From: Drosophila pseudoobscura
Lineage: Eukaryota > Arthropoda > Insecta > Diptera > Drosophilidae
Assembly: GCF_009870125.1 (NCBI RefSeq)
Contig: NC_046683.1
Location: 45,647,869 to 45,711,868 of the forward strand
Direction: 5' to 3'
DNA: 64,000 bases
The translations under genes and the position numbers were made by a program. Numbering within the stretch: position 1 is the stretch's first letter; the number at the start of each line of letters is the position of its first letter. Under the pieces are notes generated by a model. It did no database searches. It saw only the letters and a program-made list of their open reading frames with translations, and had not been told where the DNA came from. This document shows, piece after piece, positions 38,482-48,492 of this stretch.

Positions 38482-41400
38482 TCAAAACAATTTGGTCTTC
38501 TGCACCACCTGCGAGTGGTTGAAGTGGTGTTGTGCTATTCGATAAGCAATGCTGCCAGGACGAACCAGGCTACGCTCTAGGGCATCGCCATACAACTGCA
38601 CCAGAGATGGCTCCTCCTCCACCGGTTCCAGATAAGCAGAAAGTCCACCGATTAACTGCAAAGAAGAATTGCAGTCGATGAACCTTTTAAATTGCGTTTT
38701 TCCAAGAACCTACCAGATCTGGGTCGCAGTTGAGAAAGCGCATGACCTGCACATGCTCGGACCAGAGTCGCCGTCGCCACTTGTTGTCGTACTTCTGGGC
38801 CAAAGGCAGCAGCACCAGCGAACTGAACAGCTCATCGCCGTAGCTGGCCGCTGCGAAGTGCTCCACAAACAGATAGTAGAGTGGCTCGAATCTGGCCTTA
38901 TTCACGAACTCGGCATCGAAATCAAAGTGAAGCGTAGCATTCTGGGCGTAGAAGTCCTTTAGGTAACCGTGCAGCAGCTGATGCAGATCTGGCTCCAAGA
39001 ACTGCGAGTCGGGACCCATAAAGGCAATCATCAGATACATAAGCTTTTCCAGCGGGGAAACAATCTGCAAGCCTTCCTTCTCCAGTTGCCGCACAAACAT
39101 AAGGGTCATGCGCACCACTTGCTGTTCTGTAAGAGAAAAAGGATTGATTCGATGTCCTCAAAGAGAGATTAACTTAACGTTTGCTTCACCTGAAAATATT
39201 GCCGCTGGCTGCTGTTGTACATTCTGCAAGTAGTTGCCGAGTATAAGACGCATCTGAAAGAATGGCCAATCAGCCGGCAGGATGGGTGCCTGCGTGTAGC
39301 ACAGCGACAGTGAGGGCTCAGAGTTGTCCTACTTGTCGAAAGGGAATGGTTAGTGAATCAGAAATAAGTGAAGTAGTTGGCAATCTTACAGCTATCACGT
39401 GCGGGTAAATCATTTCCATGCAGGTCTGTTGCAACAGCTTCAAGCACGCCGCGTCCAACTCCACGTACTTCCCATTGAAGATAAAGCGCTCGAATGTGCT
39501 CTTGATCTGTGTCGCATGGGCTGTGGAGAGGCAGCACAGATAGTTGTAGACCAGCTGCAGCAACTGCGTGCGATCCAAGTAGGTCTCTAGTCCATCTGTG
39601 ACGAGCAGCTGATGAACGAACCTCAGCTCGCTCCGTGCAAAGAAGTTGGTGGCCAGGATGCGGTTCAGTCCCGAGCTCAATTGACGCAGATACTCGGCAA
39701 CTGGCTCCAGCACCGACGGTTGCAAAAGCGCCTCGAACAATGGCCTCTCCCCAGACTCCAGCGACAGGTCGCGCAAAGCCCAGATGCCGCTCAACAGATG
39801 CACCGGATACGTGTCGCTGACAATCAGCTGGGGTCCACAGTCATGCATCAATACTGCGCCCACATTCGGCAACGCTGGATGGATATTGCGCCGATCGACG
39901 GGGCGTCGCAGAACAACAGAGCCCTTGCTGGAAAATAGTAATTAAATGGGTGATGAAATAGGTGATGCCCCCCAATCAACTCACCTTAGGTCGCGCACAC
40001 ATGCAACGAGGCTGGGTGAGCGCACAAACTGTGGAAGAACGCTGCGTAGAAATGGCTGAAAGGCCGTCGTTCCCAAATACCCGTGGCGGCAGAACCAAGA
40101 AACGACATACAACACAGCACTCAATAGCGTGAGTTGGGTGAACTAAAGAGATGCCAAATGCTATAGGGTATTGGAGAAAGCTATTCGATTTGGGGCGCAC
40201 TCACATCCTTGATAGAATCAATGCGCGAGGCAGAGTGCATCCAGCTGCAACAGCAGTTGTGTAGTGGCCCTGCCAGCAGCTTCTGCCCATCCACGTCACA
40301 GGCTCCGCTCTCGCCGGCGCCCACAATTGCCACGAGAAGGGCCGCTGCGTGCTGTCGTATCAGCACCGATCCGCCCACTCCATCGAAAATACTGTGATTG
40401 CAGTGCCAGTCCACCATTTGGCGCAGGGCGGGCAGGAACTGTCTGTAACAACGATTTAAACATAGATGAAGTGCCACTCAATAATAGTAGCTATTAGACA
40501 CCACACATTCCCCCAGATGGCTATATAAGAGGGCTTTACTTGAAGAGCAGCCTCAGTCAAGTCAGGAAATTTATATCGACACAATGACCTCCTCCAGGAA
40601 TGTTTGCCTTTTTCTGGCCGTGCTCATCGCCTACGATTCGCTGGCTCCGAGCCAAGCCGTGAGTATTTCTGTTCAATCAGTTGGTAAACAAGCTCAAGTC
40701 CTGCCGAAATAGTTTGAGCTCTCGCCGACGATGAAAAAGCAAGTAGGAAAGCTTAAGGATCGCTGCATTAAACAGACAGGAGCATCCGCAGGTGAGCGTA
40801 TATCAATTTACAATATTTCAATGATGTAGCTAATAATAATCATCGAGAATTTCAGAACGAATGCTCCAGGCGAAGAAAGACCAGGTATTGCCCGATGATC
40901 CGGCCTTCAAATGCTTTCTGCACTGCATGTTTGACATGTTAGGACTGGTGCGTTGACATGTTAGGATGTGACTGGAGAGAAAGATTTAATTAAAGGCGAG
41001 AGACTCAAATTCTGTTCTCCACAGATCGACAGCCACAACGTAATGCAATTGGAGTCTCTGATCGAAGTCTTGCCTGAAGAGATTCACCCCGAGATCAACG
41101 CACTTGTTGGCAACTGCGGCACCCAAAGTATGTATTAGCATATAGGTTTCCTTTCTTGGGAGGCCCTATAGATCCCCATCGTTTGCAGAGGGAATTGATG
41201 GCTGCGACACGGCTTTTCTAACCGTCAAGTGCTATCTCAGTGTGAACAAAGATTTCATCACGGAGCAGATAATGAATTCAATGCAATAGAAGTTCTCACA
41301 CACCTGTAGAGGTCGCGATCCACAATCCCCAGAAGGAGCAAACAGCGCAGGATGCGCAGTGACTCGACCTGAACGCGTACCATTTTTCCCTGAAAAACGA

Positions 41401-43643
41401 GAGAGAGTCTTAATCATGTATACCAATAACCCAATAAAAGATCTGCTACAAACCCCAACACTGTCGCGTAGAAACAAGTACTCTTTCAGCCGCTCGATCA
41501 GAACGCCCTTTGAAAGGCTCTTGGCTATGTCCAAGTGCTGGCAGATCAGTATTCGAATAAGCTTTAGGCAGAGTGGCTGGGGCTGGCCGTAGAACGCGAC
41601 GCTCGACGACGACCCAGAGGGCAGAAAGTGGGTTAATATAACATCTAAGAGATGGCTTTCGTTTGCCAACTGCCGTGCAACCTTTATACTTGTGCGAGCG
41701 ATTCGTATGAGCAGCTTCAGACAGGAGTCCACGGTGCTGTTGTCAGGACGCATTGAACTCAAGATGAAGCTGTGATTACGCAAAAAGATTATAATTAATT
41801 CTTTAAAATTAATCACAAATACTAAGGCTCACGTAATCCGCTGCAATATATTCGTTCGGAGCAGACAATCCATGAGGTCTGTCTCGGCCAGCTGAAAGTC
41901 ATCCATGGACATGCGACTCTCCGTCTCATCCTCAGCGACATCGGCTCGCACAGAGGGACTGCTGGTCAACAGTTTCATGTAACGCTGCAGAAAGGCAATG
42001 GATGTCGGATCGGAGTCCGAGTCGCTGTAATTGCTCACGACCTGAAGCGTTGGCTGCCAATGGCAGTAGGGATTGTCGTGGATATAGTCGAGCAGCACCT
42101 CGTCCGTTTCGTTGTAGAACAAGCAGGCCAATGCCCTGCTTACTACCTCAAGCTGCGCGGCCACATTTTCATCGAGGCCAAAGCGCAGTAGGAAGAACAT
42201 TTTTGAGACCGGGAGCGTGAGCACCTGGTCATAGAAGCCCTGATTGTAGATGCTGAAGATACCCGCGATGGCACCAAATGACGATATTCTTTGTTGTAAC
42301 ACAGTCGAGCTGTCAATTAAATGGGAAAATTAGGAAAGCTCTGTGCCCAAGCCACACCGCACCTACCGAGCCAGCCGAAACAGCTCCTGCAGCGTGTACC
42401 CCGGCCGTTCAGCTTCCTCGCCGTGCAAATACAGCTCGCGCTCGTCCACTGGAACGGAACGGTCCTGGTCTGGGTTCTTGAGCGTGTGCGGCAGTAGAAC
42501 ACCCTTCCAATCAAAGCGCGCATCGAACTGCTGTCCCGGCTTGAGCTGGCTCATCTTGGCTGGTATATCGCGCATCCAGGCCAGCTTGTGCTCTTCCACA
42601 AGATTGAAATTAAGCCATTTGTCTTCGTCACTTTGCAGCAAGAGCGCATGTGCTGGGTTGGAGTCGACCAACGATGAAATCGGCTGTTGAGGCTGTGGCG
42701 TGGGCTCGATGGGCTTTGGAGATGGCTCGCTCGCAACCAAAGGGCTTTTGGTTCCACGATTTTTGGACAGCAATGCAAGCAATGCCGGATCTGTAATTGG
42801 GGTTTTGCAAGTCATATTAATAGCTAAATAATAAAAAACAGTGGCCATCAGTTGCCTTACCCAACGTGGCCTGCAATCTTTGACGCTCGGCTAAAATTTC
42901 CTCTTCGCTCATTTGACTGAGAAGAGCCATGTTTTCGTCATGTAGTTCCTTTGCCAGTTTCGCATCTCTTACAATGGCACTACGTTCGGTCGGTGCCTTT
43001 GAAATTAATTTCGTTTGCGATTCCTCAACAGTTTTTGCGCCTCCTTCCAAAAGCTGTTTGGCGAAAATGCTGGTAGGCCTGTTGGTGGCTGGCTGTGAGG
43101 TGTACGAAAGTTATTACATTTGGAAAACCCCGCTTCAGGTTCCGCCTTACCTGATTGGAATGTCGGATTGGGGGACGCTGTGCACCTTCGGCTCTTTCCA
43201 CTATCTCGCCAAGCACGGCGCCCATCATGCTGGGATTTACTTTGCTGCCTCGCACATCTCCCAGCATGTTCTCATGGATTTCATCGAACAGTACCTTGGT
43301 CGAAGGAAAGCCCTCATTGCTCGTTGCAGCAGTCACTGATTTTTTTACGGTCAATTTGGGCTCCTGTGCTCCTTGCTCATTGGTGGAGGATATACGACCT
43401 AGCTTCGCCTGCTCTCGCTTCTGTGCAAACATGGACTTCTTTGGAACTACAGAAAACATCATGTAAATTCACATGCCATCAGGCATAAACAAAATAAGAG
43501 AATAATAGTCACTTACTCTTTTCCATACGTACAAACGCCGCTGCTGGCTGAAAACTTGGATTTTTCTGTCGCTCCGCCTGGAAGTCGGCTGCCATGCGGA
43601 GAACATCCTCCTCGCTTTCACCCGGCTTAAGTTTTTTAAACAT
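38482..43643 (-). CDS. RNA polymerase II-associated protein 1 (RPAP1)
   Basis: Orthologue of RPAP1, a factor that binds RNA polymerase II and is linked to its assembly and nuclear import. In D. melanogaster I believe this is CG32104. Thirteen coding exons: 43517-43643, 43151-43446, 42861-43092, 42367-42790, 41833-42309, 41460-41769, 41304-41389, 40205-40442, 39985-40142, 39390-39927, 39190-39328, 38714-39126, 38482-38655. Phases agree throughout and give 1203 residues. The RPAP1 N-terminal motif is at about 197-225 (MSEEEILAERQRLQATL followed by DPALLALL). The RPAP1 C-type domain starts near 310 with RFDWKG and includes ELYLHGEE. The rest is helical-repeat-like with no other named domain. The exon 6 donor is a weak GTTGGG, chosen because only it keeps phase. 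Intron 7 (40443-41303) contains Obp69a on the other strand. The start codon lies only 308 bases from the SMYD4-like gene stop. Confidence 0.93.
40522..40557 (+). promoter_or_regulatory. Obp69a core promoter (TATA box and initiator)
   Basis: TATATAA at 40522-40528 is followed by a TCAGT initiator at 40553-40557. The putative start A at 40555 is 33 bases after the TATA start, a normal spacing. The start codon follows 29 bases later. This promoter lies in the last 115 bases of RPAP1 intron 7, so it overlaps the 3' splice region of that intron on the other strand. Confidence 0.65.
40584..41289 (+). CDS. Obp69a: Odorant-binding protein Obp69a (PBPRP1-type)
   Basis: Secreted insect odorant/pheromone-binding protein of the sensillum lymph. 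Five exons: 40584-40658, 40713-40791, 40856-40947, 41025-41127, 41189-41289. All introns are short (54 to 77 bases) and GT-AG, giving 149 residues. Residues 1-25 form a signal peptide ending PSQA, exactly at the first intron. All six classic OBP cysteines are present: one in DRCIK, two in KCFLHC (three residues between them), one in GNCG, one in GCDTAF and one in VKCYL (eight residues between the last two). The gene is wholly inside intron 7 of RPAP1, on the opposite strand, with its own TATA promoter. The stop codon ends 14 bases before RPAP1 exon 7. The symbol is by similarity and by its position next to other region-69 genes. Confidence 0.92.
41433..41438 (+). terminator. First AATAAA downstream of Obp69a
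   Basis: The first canonical AATAAA on the plus strand after the Obp69a stop lies 144 bases downstream, past RPAP1 exon 7 (41304-41389). If used, the Obp69a 3' UTR would be antisense to a whole RPAP1 coding exon. A non-canonical nearer signal cannot be excluded. Confidence 0.4.
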
Positions 43644-43704
43644 TTTAAATTTCAGACAAGCGAAATTTCAAAACAAACGCAACATCAGGGCTGCACAAGT
43701 GGCC

Positions 43705-43765
43705 GCTGAACAGCTGGCTCAGGGCTGCACCGGAACAGCGAAAAAGTGGAAACAGCTGGTGCAGG
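43705..43765. promoter_or_regulatory. Paired CAGCTG elements upstream of RPAP1
   Basis: AACAGCTG occurs at 43709-43716 and again at 43751-43758, each followed by a CAGGG(C/T)TGC stretch, so the unit looks duplicated with a 42-base spacing. AWCAGCTGWT is a known Drosophila core-promoter motif of broadly expressed genes. The position, 66 to 115 bases before the RPAP1 start codon, fits a TATA-less promoter in the short gap behind the SMYD4-like gene. Confidence 0.45.
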
Positions 43766-43950
43766 GTTGCAGCGAAATTGAGCGGTAAGAGTTCAAGCAA
43801 TTAATCGAAAACACTGTTATTATTTAAAAATTTACTTTTAATTACCGGCAATTAGCAGAGTGGTAGGTAGAAAAAATGTAATAATTAATACATATAAATA
43901 CATATGCAAGTCAATGATTATTTTCCATCTTAATGCTGGGGGAGCAGCCC

Positions 43951-46190
43951 CTACTTCTTAAAGGTGGTGCCCGTATTCGCCGCACACTTGGTCAGCGAGT
44001 GCTGAGCCACCAGAGTGTCCTTGTGGGGCAGCGCAGCTATTTGGAAGAACAGATCGATCCCCTCCTTGAAGAGCTCAATGGCCTCACCAGTCTTCTGCGC
44101 CTGCATCGCCTGGGCCGCTTCCCTGTATAGCTCTTCGATTTTGATCAGCCGGGAGACGCTCTCCTTCAGGGAGATATTCTTGCGACAGCGAGGACAGCGC
44201 ACATCCTTGGCCAAGTCCTTTGGGAACTTCAACAGATTCACACAGTTGGCCGAAGTGCACCTTTAAGTATCGTAATAAGTATCGTAAACTTTGGAGTTCC
44301 GATCCGCAAATATACTTACCAGAAGCGCACCTGCTTGTCCAGCTTCTGGAGCAGCGGCCAGTTCTCCTGGCAGGCCATGCAGCTGCAGCTGAAGGAGTAT
44401 CTGCCACGAAGAGACCTCTGGCGCTCCTTGAGATTGGTGTACGTGAAGATGGGGCCATAGTTGACGGCGACCACTTCGTTCGGACGATGCGGCTTGGTGG
44501 CCGCCAGCACCAGCTTCTTGCCCACAAAATAGCTGGCGACGCTGCAGGGAATGGGAATGGGAAAAGGAGTGCATAAGAGCAGAGTGCGTTCCGGCGGATC
44601 CAGCACTCCTCTTACCTTGGCCAGCATTCGTGGTTGAAGTAGGAGCCAGTGCCGTAGAGACCTGCGCCCACATGCACCGTCTTGCTGCCTTCGAACCGAT
44701 GCTCGTCCGTCACCTGGGTCTGGTAGATCTCGTGCGCGTTGTACTGCAGCACCTGAAGCAGGCCCAGCAGGGCGGTGGCCACCTGCAGCTCAACGGCTGT
44801 CGGATTGACGCCCTCGGTTTTGCGCTGGCCAAAGTACTGCGCCTTCTGCAGGATGCGCATCAGGAACCCGGCCATCAGAGAGCGCTGCAGGTAGTCCTCC
44901 GCCTGACGCACATCCTCGTGCGAGCACAAGTTCTCAAAGAGCAGATTGGCCGTGGCCAGGCCATCGTCCACGCTGGCGGCCTGTGTGAAGATGCGCAGTG
45001 CAATGAAGCAAAGAATGGACATGCCGGAGCCAATGAGCAGATCCATGAACTCGCACTCGAAGCGATGGTAGCTCTCGCAGGCCTCGCCCATGCACTGGGC
45101 AGAGCAGAAGGCAATCCCGGAGCAATGCAGACATGCCACGGGAGTGTGCAACCTACGAAGGAAGAGGGAGGTGCCTCAGTCAGTGGCACCGAAGAGCCGA
45201 CGATCGGAGCACTTACCGCTTGAAGCAGTGGTGACAGTGGGTGCCAAAGAAGCTGGGAATCAGGCAAGCCGCCACAGGATTCTCGCACAGCACCACATCT
45301 CCTGTCTTCAGGCACTCGCTGGCCACAACGAAGCGGCCCTTCTCCTTGGTCTCCACGAGCTTCACGACATTGGCGGCGCCGCTCAGTTCCGGGTTTTCCC
45401 CGTGGGCCAGCTGCGGCACCTTCTCCGTGGATGGCTCCTTCTGGACAGGCTTTATCCCAGCGATTTCTTTGCGGCATATCGAAATGTGGGTGGTGTCGGA
45501 GCCAGCCAGTTTTTCGGCTATCTTCAAGGAGATTTCAGCCCGAGCACTCTCTCCCATTACTGCCAAAGAGGAAGTATGAAAATTTCGCCAAGAGGATACC
45601 TTGTTGCCCCACTCACCCGCATAGGCCTTGGCCATCTTGCAGTAGTAGTCGACGCTTCCCTTCAACTCCAGACCGAAATTGGTGGCCAGCTTGAGGTCGC
45701 TGAGAGCCGGTTCGCCCTCCCCCAGGCCAATCAGGATGGATGCACGCGATCGGTAGGCCAGGGCAAGGGTGAGTCCATCGTCAATGGTGGGACTCACATT
45801 CCGTTGGGGAGCACGCATCACGGCCAGATTGGCGGCCAGCAATGCCTGCTGGAGGAGCTCCCTGCGCTCATCCGCCTCATTCGTGCTGCAGCTCAACAGA
45901 TAGTACTTGTCCGCCTGGGCTCGCCTTTGGAAGGAGAACAGAGCGTCCTTCAGCTTGTAAACCGGCTGGACGTGCTCCAGTACACCGAGCACCGGATCGC
46001 ACACCTCGCGATCACTGAATATGGAGAGCACACGGGCCGCGTTCGACTTCAGTTTTCCAAAGTAGTTCTTCAGCCACTTGTCGCCACATGTCTCCCTCAC
46101 ATCGCCACAGAAATCGTTGAAGAACCCCTTCTTCTCCGACTGGACGGTGCGCGTGGAGCATATCTTCTGGTATGTCGGATCGTACTCCAT
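43951..46190 (-). CDS. SET and MYND domain protein, SMYD4-like
   Basis: SMYD-family protein: a SET methyltransferase fold split by a MYND zinc finger, with a helical/TPR-like N-terminal part. Five exons: 45617-46190, 45217-45559, 44616-45152, 44320-44541, 43951-44260, giving 661 residues. The MYND finger starts at residue 300 with CHHC and continues CLHC, FCSAQC and YHRFEC. The SET core is visible as NHECWPS (479-485) and VNYG (511-514), followed by a post-SET cysteine set (SCSCMAC, then CTSANC). NHECWPS differs from the usual NHSC pattern but keeps asparagine and histidine. I chose ATG at 46190; the longer open frame begins only with a non-ATG codon. Intron 1 (45560-45616) is 57 bases, a multiple of three and stop-free, so it also reads as protein. 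Intron 4 ends in an unusual AAAG acceptor. Its exact fly paralogue name I cannot assign. Confidence 0.9.
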
Positions 46191-46384
46191 CGTATTTCTC
46201 CGTAAATTATGTAAAATGGAATACAATTCAAGTTTCTGTTCGGCGTCGGGTGAAAATTCTACTCATCCGCGTTTCCTGCTCACTTTTTCCGCTGCTGCTG
46301 CTGCCTGAGTATTGAAAACAGCTGGCGGACGGTTGGTGGCCCTCCAAAAATAGCCCCCCGATCCGATCGCTCAGTTCGCCGCGT

Positions 46385-46420
46385 TATAAATACTCGCGAC
46401 GGATTAAATTGTGAACCAGT
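46385..46420 (+). promoter_or_regulatory. Plus-strand TATA box with initiator-like sequence
   Basis: TATAAATA at 46385-46392 is followed by CCAGT at 46416-46420, with the A 33 bases from the TATA start. It faces away from the SMYD4-like gene. No large gene follows; a small open frame starts at 46962. It may drive a short or non-coding transcript or be a chance match. Confidence 0.3.
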
Positions 46421-46603
46421 GCTAGTCGCATCCGTTAAGTTCTCTCAGCGATTGTTCGAACTTGTTCCAGTTCGTAGATATCATATCCAATTGTTGATCT
46501 CAGGATGGATCTGAAATGAGATCTAGGAAGGTGTTCTGAGTCCTCAGCATTGGGGAATTTTTACCTACTAGAAATACACACACTGAATAATATTAATTTC
46601 GTT

Positions 46604-46609
46604 TTTATT
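46604..46609 (-). terminator. Candidate distal polyadenylation signal of SCaMC
   Basis: Minus-strand AATAAA about 1.9 kb after the SCaMC stop codon, at the far edge of the AT-rich stretch. Nearer variants are likely used too. Confidence 0.3.
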
Positions 46610-48406
46610 TGTAACTTGAATTGGGCTTATAAATCACATTAAATAATGTATTTAAAAATTAGCTAAACGTACAAAAATATAACAATATGTATATCAGAAT
46701 AGTTATAGTTATATATGTATATTTCGTAATTTAAATATTATAAGTATACTTTTTCGCCGGGAAAACATTAATTCAAGTATAGCTTCAATGAAATATTGAA
46801 ATTGTCTCCTGGACTATCATATATTGTATGTGGACTCCACTCCCATACACATACCTAATTGGAAAGACCTTTTCGTAGAGTAACGTAGCGTAGAGTAGAG
46901 TAGAGATAGTAGTAATGTGGACAATATTGTATAGTAGTGTTTCAACTTGTACCACCTGTTTATGGATGCATTTGTGTCATTGTCAAAGGAAGATATCGAA
47001 TGTCAGACTAGAGCAATCCGTAAAGTAAATCCTGTAGAACCGAAAGAAGCGAAACTTGTGTCAAATTATAAAGAAATCATGTGCGTACGTTTTCAGTTTA
47101 GTTTATTGTATTTATTTGGATTGAAAAATGTGTGTGTTTTGCGTGATATTCCATGATAAATTTCAGTTTTAAAATGATTGAGATATAGAAGAATGCGATG
47201 GTTGGGAAATGAAAAATCGTTACTTGATATTTTCACTAAAAGATGGTACAAAAATTCAATTGGCTAATTAGGTGTACGGTACAAATCATACATATAATAT
47301 ACTTTTAAATTCAAAATCATTACATATATATATCATTTCTTTCTAAAATTATAAAAAAAAGAACTTAGGATTGTGGTCGGGGTTTGGGGTTTGGGATTTT
47401 TTTTGTGTTCGCATGATATATAAATAAATTAGATTGTGGATGTTGTTTTCATTTGTTTGTTAGCTTTAGTCACAATTAATCTCGTTGGCTTCATTTTCTT
47501 TTGCAATACGATCTAAGAGAAAGTGTTACTAAACTTAACAAATAAAATGCTACAAAATGTCAGCCGCGACAGCTCCAAAGCGCATATGTCGGTATCGTTG
47601 GTAGGTATATGTATGTTTGTTTATATGTATGTATATATGTATATTATCAACTATACTATTATCATCACATTGTAAACGTTAAGTGTTCCTTATTATTTTG
47701 TGTATTGTTTAGTCTAAGCGAAAAACGAGTACATCATAGTTTTAATGTCTTTTGTGTACAAGCCTAGACGCTGCCAAAAAATATCCATTGATTTCATTTG
47801 ATTTCCCCCGTCACATTCAGCCGACGACCATGCCACTCTGCTATTGCGCTTGCCCCCTACTAAAACCTTATAGACAACATTTTAGGGGCGGACATAGGCC
47901 TAGTTTTAGTCCTTTTCTGTTCTCCTTCGTAGCTGGTTTTGTTTTTGGTATGTTTTCTTTTCTTGTCTTCTCTTGTTTTCTGTTTTTTTTTCTGAGGGAT
48001 TGTTCCGCATAGCCTACGTACAAATTTAAATAAATTAGAGCTTAATAGTTACAACGGCATAGCCTTCGAAATGGGGGAATCGCCTGGGCATATTTTCAAC
48101 ATTCTCTTCACGTATTTATAAATAAATTAGCCATAGTATCACTTATTTATAATATTTTAAGAAAAAAAAAAAAACCAATCTAATTCAACTATATATTTAA
48201 AGGATACACCTACAGTTCATGGAAGAGGCCGGTTTAAACTTAAGGAAAGCAGCAGATAGTCCATCTCCGGTGGAGAGATGGAGCAGAGAGCGAGTGGCGG
48301 CCGCCTTGCCTTACTTAACCCTATCACTACTACTATACAAAACGGAGCACAGTGCCCGTGGCGGTGGCAGCCCGTGACAGCAGCACTATCCGCACTGCAG
48401 ACGACC

Positions 48407-48437
48407 GCAGCCACAGCCACAGCCACAGCCACAGCCG
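48407..48437 (+). repeat. (CAGCCA)n repeat
   Basis: Five CAGCCA units just downstream of the SCaMC stop codon, within its presumed 3' UTR. Confidence 0.75.
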
Positions 48438-48492
48438 TAGCCAGTAAGCACCGACAGTTAACCTCATCGAAACGAGATAGGAGGAAAGCACC

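Larger units (their letters stand above)
46191..48492. other. AT-rich gap: SMYD4-like promoter and probable SCaMC 3' UTR
   Basis: From about 46560 to 48490 the sequence is strongly AT-rich with many short A/T runs, typical of a long fly 3' UTR, and lies directly downstream of the SCaMC stop. A minus-strand AATAAA is present at 46604-46609. The part nearest the SMYD4-like start (46191-46380) should contain its promoter and includes AACAGCTGG near 46317. A separate plus-strand TATA box lies at 46385. Confidence 0.5.

Noticed and set aside
45090..46205. 371-codon plus-strand open frame
   Set aside because: It is exactly antisense to the SMYD4-like coding exons, has no domain, and ignores introns of the real gene; it is a codon-bias shadow.
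46191..46226. Upstream extension of the SMYD4-like protein to 46226
   Set aside because: The extended frame begins with TTG, not ATG; the first ATG is at 46190 and gives a normal family N-terminus.
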